A stretch of DNA of 64,000 bases from assembly GCA_023143095.1 (NCBI GenBank), contig JAGLIF010000006.1:1-64000 (forward strand). The letters are read 5' to 3'. The notes beneath the pieces were generated by a model. It was not told the DNA's origin. It searched no databases and was given only the letters and a program-made list of their open reading frames with translations. This document shows, piece by piece, positions 8,835-17,307 of this stretch (position 1 is the stretch's first letter; every line of letters starts with the position of its first letter). Source of the stretch: Candidatus Altimarinota bacterium (GTDB taxonomy: Bacteria; Patescibacteriota; Gracilibacteria; UBA4473). The translations under genes and the position numbers were made by a program.

Positions 8835-11800
8835 TTTTTAATTAATTTTAAATTAATTTTTTCTCCATCAATCTCTATTTCTTCCACTGTAAGTATTTTC
8901 TCGTGCTTAATTGAAACAGCTAAAACTTCTTGAGAAATTTTGTCTTGAAACTGTTCAAAAGCAGTTTTCAAGATTTCTGATTCTGTTACAAATGAAACAT
9001 TTATACGATCTGAAATTTCAAATCCATTGATTTTCCGTTGTTCCTGAATCGCTCGAATTATTTCTCTAGCAAACCCTTCTATCTTCAACTCTTCTGAAAT
9101 TTCTGTTTCAAGTAATACAACCAATTGTCCACAATTTTCAGCATCAAATTCCCCTTCACAATCAAATTGTGCTTCATATTCATCCGCTTCCAAAATTTCT
9201 CCTGCTATTTCAATTTGTCCATCATCTAGTTCTTTAAAATTTCCTGCTTTTCCATCAACAATAAGTTCCTGCATTTTCTTCCCAAACTTTCGTCCAACCT
9301 TTCTCGCATCTACTTTTACAATTTTTTTAGCAATTTTTTTCAATGCCTCTGTCGTTAAAATTTCTATCTTTTTCACATTTGCTTCCCCCTCAATAATCAA
9401 TATATCAGAAGGCTGTAATAAGTCTTTTGCATTAGAAATCGAAAACTGTAATTTTGCCAAAGGTTGTCTCAATTTAATTTTTTTCTTCGCTCGAATACTG
9501 GCAGAAAGTCGCACTATTTCCCGAGAAATTTTTATTTTTTCATTCAATTTTTCATCAATCCAAGAATCTTTTTGTATTGGTAAAAACTCTAAATGCACAG
9601 AATTTTTTTTGTTTTGGCTCAAGTCTTGGAATAGTTTTTCTGCAAAAAATGGACAAACTGGCGCCAAAATTTTTGAAAGTGTTAAGAGCACATAATGTAA
9701 TGTTTCGTATCCAGAAATTTTGTCTTCCCCAAGCCCTTCTTCCCAAAACCGTTTTCGAGATCGTCGCAAATACCAATTATTGAGATTATCCACAAACGGT
9801 GGTATTTCTTTCAATGCTTCTGCTATTTCATACTCGTCCATTTTCGTACGATAATGCTTTAACAACACTTGTGTTTCTGACAAAATCCATAAATCCAACT
9901 CATTTTCCGTCTGTGGTAAAGCAAAAAATGAATATGAACCTCCTGTTTTAAAAGAAGGCACCATTAATGCACCCTCTTCCGTATGTACATTGTTTTGTTG
10001 AGCTACTACATAGCGAATCGGTCCCCCATGAGAAACAATTACAGTATGCTTTCCTCTATAATCTGAAGCATAATCTTCCAAAGCCTTTTCCATTCGTGCT
10101 TGAATATCTAAAAGACTTTCTCCACTACTTCGTTTGAGTCTCTCTATAATTGGAATATATTTTTCCCCTTCCAAATCTCCAAAATCAATTTCTCTCAATC
10201 TTTCATCTTCTATTGGCGTGATTTTACTTTTTGCTGTTTCAAGAATAATTTTTGCCATTTCCCTCGTTCGAATAAACGGCGAACACACGAGAAAGTCAAA
10301 CGAACCAACTACCTGTGAAACCTTTTGTGCCTGTTTTTTACCCTCTTCAGTCAAACAATGCTCATTTTCTGCTTTTCCAGAATAAACACCTAAAATATTA
10401 TGATGTGCTTCTCCATGGCGAACAAAACTAAATTTCGTCGGAGACCAACCATCAATATTCGCATATAGTTGGAAAAATTGATACGCGTTTCTAATCGGTA
10501 AAATGATTGTTTTTAAAATTTCTTCTACCCCTTTTTCTGTAAAATTAAAATTCTCTCCCTTCATCACTGAACTCGCCATGAGATAATACCGCATAGCATC
10601 TGATCCGTATTTTTCAAAAATGAGAGACGGATCTGGATAATTCTTTTTGGATTTTGACATTTTATTGCCATCTTCAGCCAAAATCGTTCCTGTACAAATT
10701 ACATTTTTAAAAGCATGTGAGTCTTTAAACGCTGTAGAAAGCACATGCAATGTATAAAACCAACCCCGAGTTTGTGAAATATACTCAGCGATAAAATCTC
10801 CTGGAAAAGTCTCGGCAAATCGGTCTTCATTTTCAAATGGATAGTGTTTTTGTGCATACGGCATCGCACCAGACTCAAACCAACAATCCAAAACCTCTGT
10901 CGTTCGTGTCATTATTCCTCCACATTTTTCGCATTTCCAAGTGTATTTATCAACAAAGTGTTTATGGAGATCTGTCACTTTTTCTCCAGACAATTTTTCT
11001 AGTTCTTTAATTGAATCTACCACTTGGTGATGTTCACAATCTTCACATTTCCAAATTGGAATCGGTGTTCCCCAAAACCGGTTTCGCGAAAGATTCCAAT
11101 CAGGAGCTGTTTCCAACCCTTTTTGAAATCGTCCGTGTTTGAGATGAGTCGGTTTCCAATTAATGTTTTCATTCTGCGTAAGCATCCGATCTTTGATCGA
11201 TTGCACATTGAGAAAATAAGCTCGTTGTGGATTATAAAAAAGTGGCGTTTCACACCTCCAACAATGCGGATAATTATGCGAATATTGTTTCGCTTCAAAA
11301 AGTTTGTCTTGCTCCTCCAACCACTGATTAATCTTTTTATTCGTGTCTTTATCCATGATCGCCATACCAGCAAAATCCGAAACGATTTTCTTAAAATTTC
11401 CTCCATCATCCACAGTTTCTAAATCCAAAATATCCAACCCCTTCTCACGAGCTAGATTGAAATCGTCTTCTCCGTACGGGGCTAAATGCACAATTCCTGT
11501 TCCTTCTTCATCTGATACAAAATCCGCTCCCACAACTTTGAATAAATCTTTCCGATTATCAAAATAAGGAAACAGTGGTTCGTAATTTTTACCTACTAAA
11601 TCAGAACCCTTTAGCATTTCTACTGTTTCAAAATCCTCTCCAAAAATTTTCGAAGCCAGCGATTTTACAACAATGCAATATGAACCTTTATAATTCACTT
11701 TTATGTACTCCAATTCAGGATTCACTGCCAAAGCAAAATTGGACGGAAGTGTCCACGGAGTAGTCGTCCAAGCCAAGATATAGGTAGGAATATTCGTATT

Positions 11801-12466
11801 CTCATCAATGAGTTTAAACTTCGCTGTCGCAGTTTGATCATGTCTCATCTGATACGAGTTATCCATCGCAATTTCGAAATTTGAAAGTGGCGTGGCACAT
11901 CGTGGACAATAAAGTGAAATTCGTCGTCCTTCGTAAATCAAATTTTTCTTATAAAGTTCAGCAAAAAGCCATATAACACTTTCCATAAAATCGATATCCA
12001 TAGTTTTATAATCGTTTTCAAAATCCACCCATCTCCCAAGTCTTGTAATAATTTTTTCCCACTCATTTACATACAACAACACCTTCGATCTACAATCTTC
12101 ATTAAATTTCTCAATTCCTATTTTTTCTTCAATATCTTTTTTGGATTTAGTTCCAAGTTCTTTTTCAACAATGTTTTCTATCGGCAATCCATGACAATCC
12201 CATCCAAATCTTCTTTCTACTCGAAACCCCTTCATTGTGAAATATCGCGGCACCATATCTTTGATCACTGACGCAAGAAAATGTCCATAATGCGGCAACC
12301 CCGTAGCAAACGGAGGTCCATCGTAGAAGGTATATTCATTTTTCGGATTTCGAGTTTCAACTGACTGCTTGAAAACTTCATAATCTTTCCAAAATTTCAG
12401 TACTTCTTGTTCTTGTACATTAAAAGATTTTTGTGAATCGACAGCCAAGAATTTTGATTTTTGCAT
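8831..12466 (-). CDS. ileS: Isoleucyl-tRNA synthetase with an inserted histidine-phosphatase domain
   Basis: Charges tRNAIle. The class I core has HYGH at residues 59-62 and KMSKS at 602-606. CPRC and CEKC zinc-type pairs and the DCWFESGAMP segment point to the eukaryote-like IleRS type 2, as do the C-terminal region and the lack of an E. coli-type zinc tail. The protein is 1211 residues, larger than usual. The normal run from ANIDGW to ELDLWILSE is interrupted by about 185 residues (about 680-865) that form a complete histidine-phosphatase (phosphoglycerate mutase-like) domain: RHGE with His684, SPFIRTRE, the EIDFGDLEG acidic motif, and SHGGP with His813. The reading frame is intact on both sides, so this is a true in-frame insertion, placed between the catalytic core and the anticodon-binding domain. 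Confidence 0.95.
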   Translation of the reverse strand: MQKSKFLAVDSQKSFNVQEQEVLKFWKDYEVFKQSVETRNPKNEYTFYDGPPFATGLPHYGHFLASVIKDMVPRYFTMKGFRVERRFGWDCHGLPIENIVEKELGTKSKKDIEEKIGIEKFNEDCRSKVLLYVNEWEKIITRLGRWVDFENDYKTMDIDFMESVIWLFAELYKKNLIYEGRRISLYCPRCATPLSNFEIAMDNSYQMRHDQTATAKFKLIDENTNIPTYILAWTTTPWTLPSNFALAVNPELEYIKVNYKGSYCIVVKSLASKIFGEDFETVEMLKGSDLVGKNYEPLFPYFDNRKDLFKVVGADFVSDEEGTGIVHLAPYGEDDFNLAREKGLDILDLETVDDGGNFKKIVSDFAGMAIMDKDTNKKINQWLEEQDKLFEAKQYSHNYPHCWRCETPLFYNPQRAYFLNVQSIKDRMLTQNENINWKPTHLKHGRFQKGLETAPDWNLSRNRFWGTPIPIWKCEDCEHHQVVDSIKELEKLSGEKVTDLHKHFVDKYTWKCEKCGGIMTRTTEVLDCWFESGAMPYAQKHYPFENEDRFAETFPGDFIAEYISQTRGWFYTLHVLSTAFKDSHAFKNVICTGTILAEDGNKMSKSKKNYPDPSLIFEKYGSDAMRYYLMASSVMKGENFNFTEKGVEEILKTIILPIRNAYQFFQLYANIDGWSPTKFSFVRHGEAHHNILGVYSGKAENEHCLTEEGKKQAQKVSQVVGSFDFLVCSPFIRTREMAKIILETAKSKITPIEDERLREIDFGDLEGEKYIPIIERLKRSSGESLLDIQARMEKALEDYASDYRGKHTVIVSHGGPIRYVVAQQNNVHTEEGALMVPSFKTGGSYSFFALPQTENELDLWILSETQVLLKHYRTKMDEYEIAEALKEIPPFVDNLNNWYLRRSRKRFWEEGLGEDKISGYETLHYVLLTLSKILAPVCPFFAEKLFQDLSQNKKNSVHLEFLPIQKDSWIDEKLNEKIKISREIVRLSASIRAKKKIKLRQPLAKLQFSISNAKDLLQPSDILIIEGEANVKKIEILTTEALKKIAKKIVKVDARKVGRKFGKKMQELIVDGKAGNFKELDDGQIEIAGEILEADEYEAQFDCEGEFDAENCGQLVVLLETEISEELKIEGFAREIIRAIQEQRKINGFEISDRINVSFVTESEILKTAFEQFQDKISQEVLAVSIKHEKILTVEEIEIDGEKINLKLIKN

Positions 12467-12480
12467 AACTAAAAAAACAC

Positions 12481-12745
12481 AAATAAATACTAATTTATTT
12501 ACATCAGAGCCTCAAATACTTGAGACGGTACCATCTGACTTTGAGCTAATCTAGCCCGTTCTTGATTGTTTTGATCACACTCAAACAAAGTTCAAAAGCG
12601 TCTGGGTCTAATAAAGGACAAAAATCTTTAAGATTTCCCTCGTTCTTCCAGATCCCGTCCCAAAAAACTCAGGATTTATGATTGATAATCACTCAACGGG
12701 ACTTCCATTTCAAAAAGAGCTTCTAAAATATACGCTCTAAATTTT
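12481..12745 (-). pseudogene. Possible degraded small gene between mgtC-like gene and ileS
   Basis: 265 bp without an intact frame. On the minus strand three adjacent fragments in different frames look protein-like: a helical piece just after the MgtC-like stop (about 12745-12680, ending LSDYQS), a middle piece near 12640-12550 (reading FWDGIWKNEGNLKDFCPLL), and a C-terminal piece from about 12575 to 12499 (RARLAQSQMVPSQVFEALM then stop). Together they suggest a frameshifted remnant. I do not recognise the family, and chance open frames are possible. Confidence 0.3.
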
Positions 12746-14017
12746 TTATGTCAAAACCAAAACAACTCCACCTGCCAAACAAATAAAAACAACACTTATT
12801 GCTATTCTTAATAACAATTTTTTAGACCCCAATATTCCTACATATAAAATCTTGATAAGCGTATTCATAAAAATGGCAATTCCAATGGCATTTTTTGCTA
12901 TTTCTGCCGACATTTCTCCAAGTTTTACCGATTCTAAGCTGGAAAGAACGATTGCATCAACATCAATAAATCCTGAAATAATAGCCGCCATATAAATTCC
13001 TGAATTTCCAAGATACTGTTGTCCTAGTGCTAAAGCAAAAAGAACAAAAACAAAAATAAATCCAAACTGCAAAGCAGGTTTGAGCTCAAATGGACTTTCT
13101 AGTTTTACATCTGATTTTACTGCAGTAAGATTGTGGTTTTTCGTTGTTTTAATAAAGAAAAATAAAGCAAAAGATGCTGCAACCAGTGCCATGGCGAGCG
13201 GAATTACCAATATTGTTGTTCCCAAGAGACCACCACCCCAAATTAAAATTTCTGCAATAACCCGCAGTTGCATTGTTACGATAGAGATCAAAATTCCAAC
13301 AGCAAAAATCCCTGTCAACTTGCTTCTTTTCGATTGACTCGCCATAGAAGTAGTAACGGCAGTAGAAGAAACAATCGCTCCCAAAAAACCAGTAAGAGGA
13401 ATCCCTCCTCTGGCTCCAAAAAATTTGATCAAAAAATAACCTATAAAACCTATTCCAGAGATTAAAATCACCAACAACCAAACATTAAAAGGTACCAATA
13501 CGCCCCACGGATCAATTGGTACTCGTGGAAGAACAGGTAAAACAGCCCCCGAAAGTATTAATAACTGCAAAGCACCTATCCATTCTTTTCTCTTCAGGGT
13601 TCCAATAAAACTATGAAGCTCTTTCTTGAAAGCGTTAATAGAAGCCAAGAGAATCGTCAAAATAATAGCCAAAAATTGCATCTCCAATCCAACCAAAACA
13701 CCGATCCAAAAAGTTAAAAGTGCTGATATCTCTGTAGTGAGTCCAATTCTTTGGAGATTAAAAACCCCGTTAGCATACGCCACTCCAATAAAAACGACTA
13801 ATCCAACAAAAAATACCGCTGGCAAATAAGGCATCTGTAGAAAAAGTGTTGAAATAACACCTAAAACTGCTATCAGAGTCATTGTTCGAAATCCCATAAA
13901 ACCTACTTCACCCATTTCTTGTGCCCGCATCTCTCGACGAATCCCCAAAAAGGCACCTAAAAGTGCCGCAATGAAGATTTCCATAATTGGATTGCTGAGT
14001 ATTAGGTTTTCAAACAT
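12746..14017 (-). CDS. MgtC/SapB-DUF4010 family membrane protein
   Basis: A 423-residue inner-membrane protein. The N-terminal ~140 residues match the MgtC/SapB fold (AALLGAFLGIRREMRAQEMG, then GFRTMTLIAVLG). The rest is a DUF4010-type bundle with a conserved loop FLGAIVSSTAVTTSMASQSK near residues 225-245. Roughly a dozen hydrophobic segments are visible. MgtC proteins are linked to magnesium limitation and ATP synthase control; the DUF4010 fusion form is uncharacterised. A 12-bp palindrome ATAGATATCTAT (about 14020-14031) sits immediately upstream of the start and could be an operator. Confidence 0.85.
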   Translation of the reverse strand: MFENLILSNPIMEIFIAALLGAFLGIRREMRAQEMGEVGFMGFRTMTLIAVLGVISTLFLQMPYLPAVFFVGLVVFIGVAYANGVFNLQRIGLTTEISALLTFWIGVLVGLEMQFLAIILTILLASINAFKKELHSFIGTLKRKEWIGALQLLILSGAVLPVLPRVPIDPWGVLVPFNVWLLVILISGIGFIGYFLIKFFGARGGIPLTGFLGAIVSSTAVTTSMASQSKRSKLTGIFAVGILISIVTMQLRVIAEILIWGGGLLGTTILVIPLAMALVAASFALFFFIKTTKNHNLTAVKSDVKLESPFELKPALQFGFIFVFVLFALALGQQYLGNSGIYMAAIISGFIDVDAIVLSSLESVKLGEMSAEIAKNAIGIAIFMNTLIKILYVGILGSKKLLLRIAISVVFICLAGGVVLVLT

Positions 14018-14132
14018 TTATATAGATATCTATCCCTTAAGCATACCATATTTCAAGAGAAAAGTAAAGAATGGTGGAGATCTTTGTTATGTAAATCCCC
14101 ACCTATACAGGACAAAATTTTTATTAAAATCT

Positions 14133-14900
14133 TTATTTTTTTGACATCTGTCCAGTTTTAATCATCTCAGAAAATCCTTTTACCGCTTCTAAGGCATCAA
14201 TAGGAATCATCCAAATCGTTGTATTTGACTGATCTGAACTCAAATCATTTACAGCTTGAAGTGTTCGCAAGTGCAATGCTCCAGGTGTTCCAGAAAGTGT
14301 TTTAGCTGCTGTTGCCAAATTGTCTGCCGCAAGTTTATCGCCTTCTGCTTTAATAATTACAGCTCTTTTTTCTCGTTCTGCTTCTGCTTCCTTGGAAATA
14401 GTTCGTTTAAGTTCTTCTGGAATTACTACATCTTTTAACTCCACTGCTTCCACATCTATCCCCCATGGATCAGTAATTGTATCAACAATTGTTTTAATCT
14501 TTTCAGCAATTTGTGCTCGGTTTTGAAGCAACTCATCAAGAGTTACTTCTCCTACTGCATTTCTCATATTCGTTTGTGCGATTTGAGAAACTGCCCAAAA
14601 ATAGTTTTCTACCTCCAACATCGCTTTCCCCGCATCCATAACTTTGTAATATACTACCGCATTGATTCGAACTGGAATATTGTCTTTGGTAATCGCTTCT
14701 TGATCTGGTACATCTACCGCTTTTGTCCGAATATCAATCTTTTTCATAGATTGAAAAATCGGAACCACAATACGCCATCCTGGTTCTTTTATTCCTGTAA
14801 ACTTACCAAATGTTAGCATTACCCCTCGTTCATACTGATTGACCTGTCTGATCACCATCACAAATAATATGATCGCTCCCGATATCAAAGTCCATTCCAT
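14133..14900 (-). CDS. Slipin / stomatin-like SPFH membrane protein
   Basis: A 255-residue band-7 protein. It has one N-terminal membrane segment (about residues 2-18), then the SPFH domain beginning VNQYERGVMLTFGKFTG and including IDIRTKAVDVPDQEAITKDN and the GEVTLDELLQNR motif. An Ala/Glu-rich coiled coil follows (SKEAEAEREKRAVIIKAEGDK). These proteins oligomerise at the membrane as scaffolds. Classic slipins often pair with an NfeD protease partner; none is visible next to this one. It is separated by 115 bp from the MgtC-like gene downstream. Confidence 0.92.
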   Translation of the reverse strand: MEWTLISGAIILFVMVIRQVNQYERGVMLTFGKFTGIKEPGWRIVVPIFQSMKKIDIRTKAVDVPDQEAITKDNIPVRINAVVYYKVMDAGKAMLEVENYFWAVSQIAQTNMRNAVGEVTLDELLQNRAQIAEKIKTIVDTITDPWGIDVEAVELKDVVIPEELKRTISKEAEAEREKRAVIIKAEGDKLAADNLATAAKTLSGTPGALHLRTLQAVNDLSSDQSNTTIWMIPIDALEAVKGFSEMIKTGQMSKK

Positions 14901-14956
14901 TTTTATGCTAGTTAAGAATTACTTCATTGATATTTTAAACACCCTTAGGATGCTTT

Positions 14957-16459
14957 TCAACTTTTTATCTTCCAATTTGTTTTTCCTGCTTCATCAATTA
15001 ATTCAATCCCTTTCGCCAAAAGATCATCTCGAACTCGATCAGCTTTTGCCCAATCTTTTGCTTCTCTTGCTTCTTTTCGTTCGATTATTTTAGATTCTAT
15101 TTCTTTTTTTAAATTTGCTGAAATTATCGTCTCTTTTGGCAAAACATCGAAAATACAATTAAAATCATCTTCTAAAAATTTTACAACTTTCATCGCCTCT
15201 TTATTCGTCAATTTATTGTTTTCCCTCGCTTTCATTGCTGTATTTATAAGATCAAAAACAACTGAAAGAGCTTGGGAAACTCCCAAATCTTGTTCAAATA
15301 AGAATTTCTGATACATCTCCGTTGAAACTTCAACATCAAAACTTTTTTTCGCTGTACTCTCCTCTTTGTGATTTTTCAAAATTCTGTATACTTCAACAAC
15401 TCGTGCAATTGAATTTTTTGCCATCTCCAAACTCTCAAAAGTAAAATTCAACGCCGTCCGATAGTGCGCCGAAAGAAGTGCATAACGAATCGTTTCTCCT
15501 GAATATCCTTTCTCTAATAAATCTCGAATCGTGTAAAAATTTCCTTTCGATTTCGACATTTTTTTTCCATCCACAAGTAAATGTTTGGCATGTAACCAAC
15601 ACTTTATTTTCCCACCATGAGTACATTCGTTTTGAGCAATTTCACATTCGTGATGCGGAAAAATATTATCTTCTCCTCCTGTATGAATATCAAAACTTTC
15701 TCCCAAAAGCTTTAAACTCATCGCCGAACACTCAATATGCCATCCTGGAAACCCAAAAAGTGTTGGGTCTTTCGCTTCTTTATGTTGCTTGTGAATTTCC
15801 TCAAGGGGAATCTTTTCACAAGTTTCAAAATTCCACTGCATAAGATGAGCTTCTTCAGCTTTTTTCCACAAAGCAAAATCCAGAGGACTTTCTTTTTCAT
15901 CATTTACTTCCACTCTCGCACCAGAAAGTAGGTCTTTTAATGAATTTTTAGAAAGTTTACCATAATCTTTAAATTTGGTTGTTCGGAAATATACCGAACC
16001 ATTTATCGAATAAGCAAACCCCTTTTCTATCAAGATTTTGGTCATTTCAATTTGTTCTTTCACAAACTCTGTTGCTCGAGGACGAAAAGTCGGCGGAATA
16101 ATTCGAAGCACCTTTTCATCTTCAATAAAAGCTTCTTCAAAAAAACGAGCTATTTCATACGGATCTTTTTTTTCTAGTTTGGCTTTTTTCAAAATCTTAT
16201 CCTCTCCTTGACTATCAACTAAATCGTCTTGAGTCAAATGTCCTACATCAGTGATATTTTGAACCTTTGTCACACTATATCCTGCATAATCTAAAACACG
16301 AAACAGCAAATCACTCATCAAAAAAGAACGAAAATTTCCAATATGCGCAAAATCATACACAGTTGGTCCACAAGAGTATATTAACACCTTTCCTTTTTCC
16401 AATGGATTAAGGATTTCTATTTCACCTTTTAAGGTATTTTTCAACTTGATAGTTTTCAT
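14957..16459 (-). CDS. cysS: Cysteinyl-tRNA synthetase
   Basis: Charges tRNACys. It is a class I synthetase of 500 residues, a little longer than the usual ~460. It shows the zinc and active-site segment YSCGPTVYDFAHIGNFR (HIGH equivalent near residue 39), the TDVGHL motif, PGWHIECSAM with its zinc Cys, HHECEIAQ, and KMSKSKGN near residue 302. The extra length is in the C-terminal helical part, which ends with EAREAKDWAKADRVRDDLLAKGI, the common CysRS C-terminus. It lies 3 bp after the YggT gene in the same direction. Confidence 0.96.
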   Translation of the reverse strand: MKTIKLKNTLKGEIEILNPLEKGKVLIYSCGPTVYDFAHIGNFRSFLMSDLLFRVLDYAGYSVTKVQNITDVGHLTQDDLVDSQGEDKILKKAKLEKKDPYEIARFFEEAFIEDEKVLRIIPPTFRPRATEFVKEQIEMTKILIEKGFAYSINGSVYFRTTKFKDYGKLSKNSLKDLLSGARVEVNDEKESPLDFALWKKAEEAHLMQWNFETCEKIPLEEIHKQHKEAKDPTLFGFPGWHIECSAMSLKLLGESFDIHTGGEDNIFPHHECEIAQNECTHGGKIKCWLHAKHLLVDGKKMSKSKGNFYTIRDLLEKGYSGETIRYALLSAHYRTALNFTFESLEMAKNSIARVVEVYRILKNHKEESTAKKSFDVEVSTEMYQKFLFEQDLGVSQALSVVFDLINTAMKARENNKLTNKEAMKVVKFLEDDFNCIFDVLPKETIISANLKKEIESKIIERKEAREAKDWAKADRVRDDLLAKGIELIDEAGKTNWKIKS

Positions 16460-16462
16460 TTT

Positions 16463-16735
16463 TTATAAAAATTTAGTCAAAAACCTAAATAGATTGTTTG
16501 CTACAAAATTTATTGTTAAAAGGGCTGCGATTGGAGAGAGATCAAACATTCCAATCCTCGCCCATCGAAACGGTCGAAGTATCGGTCGTACAATTTGTTC
16601 CAATAAGTCGCCTAAACGACTCTTGGAGCTAGCAAACCAACTCATCAAAACCCAAATAAAAATAGACCAATAAAGTAACTTTAAAAAAATAGTTAAAAAA
16701 TAAATCAAAAATTGAATTAAAATAGAAAGATTCAT
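16463..16735 (-). CDS. YggT family membrane protein
   Basis: A 90-residue protein with two long hydrophobic helices separated by the conserved segment RLGDLLEQIVRPILRPFRW, diagnostic of YggT (the Ycf19-related family). In other bacteria it sits near cell-division or septum genes and is tied to membrane organisation. It overlaps the upstream DUF5665 gene by 4 bp (ATGA) and is followed at once by cysS, so the three form one transcription unit. Confidence 0.88.
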   Translation of the reverse strand: MNLSILIQFLIYFLTIFLKLLYWSIFIWVLMSWFASSKSRLGDLLEQIVRPILRPFRWARIGMFDLSPIAALLTINFVANNLFRFLTKFL

Positions 16736-17166
16736 TCTAAATTTAAAGTCTTTTTAAGATACACATTGTTTTTAAACAAAAGCTCCTCAATTTGCTCAAA
16801 ATTCACTTTGTAATTTGTCTGCTCTGTATATTCCTCAAGATTATCCTGTACATTTTTTACATATTCTCCAATAAGCGGATAATCCACAAATTTAGAAAGC
16901 GTCCAAATAACCAAAGCAAAAACTACCGTCATTCCAATAATCATTCCAAGACCTCTAAAAATTCCAGCTAAAAAATTAATCCAAATTATTTTCCATGGTG
17001 ATTTGAGATAGCGTAAAAAGTCTGAAAAACCAGAACTTCTCAATATCTTCGTAACTTTTTTTATATCTCCAGCAATAACTGATAACACTTGAGCATCTTC
17101 TGCTAAATTTACCTCATCTTTTGCTATTTTTTTTTCAATAGAACTTAATTCTTGTTTTTTTTTCAT
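16732..17166 (-). CDS. DUF5665-type small membrane protein
   Basis: A 144-residue protein. A charged, probably coiled N-terminus is followed by the hallmark segment LKSPWKIIWINFLAGIFRGLG, one or two membrane helices and PLIGEYVKNV, which fits DUF5665. The C-terminal 40 residues are acidic. Its function is unknown. It is one of very few genes here with a textbook purine stretch upstream: AGGAGGT ends only 1 nt before the ATG, too close for normal Shine-Dalgarno use, so it may be coincidental. Confidence 0.75.
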   Translation of the reverse strand: MKKKQELSSIEKKIAKDEVNLAEDAQVLSVIAGDIKKVTKILRSSGFSDFLRYLKSPWKIIWINFLAGIFRGLGMIIGMTVVFALVIWTLSKFVDYPLIGEYVKNVQDNLEEYTEQTNYKVNFEQIEELLFKNNVYLKKTLNLE

Positions 17167-17244
17167 TACCTCCTGTTTTTATTTTATAAAAAACTCATGC
17201 TAAGTTTATTTTTTCTCAAAAAAAAGTAAATTTATAAATGAAGG

Positions 17245-17275
17245 AACCTCTGATAAATAACTTTATTTCTATAAA
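17245..17275 (+). promoter_or_regulatory. 31-bp repeat upstream of uvrC (identical copy upstream of the FdtA-like gene)
   Basis: A 31-bp sequence beginning AACCTCTGATAAATAAC and ending TTTCTATAAA. It is identical to 42192-42222. Here it lies 32 bp before the uvrC ATG, and a TATAAT box (17292-17297) sits between the two. A shortened relative (AACCTCTGATAAAAAC) occurs near 22384. Its position before genes suggests a regulatory or promoter role. Confidence 0.5.
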
Positions 17276-17307
17276 ATTGATTATTTTTTCATATAATTTA
17301 TTTTCTA

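Noticed and set aside
8831-12466. ileS and a separate phosphatase gene joined by an assembly error
   Set aside because: The frame is continuous on both sides, host motifs resume exactly at the expected junction, and there is no spare start or stop at the borders. Read-level checking is still advisable.
12481-12745. UGA recoded as Gly or Trp (as in Gracilibacteria)
   Set aside because: Large conserved genes such as ileS, gyrA, uvrC and clpC read through with UGA unused, and UGA serves as a stop (for example at the ATGA overlaps), so the standard code applies.
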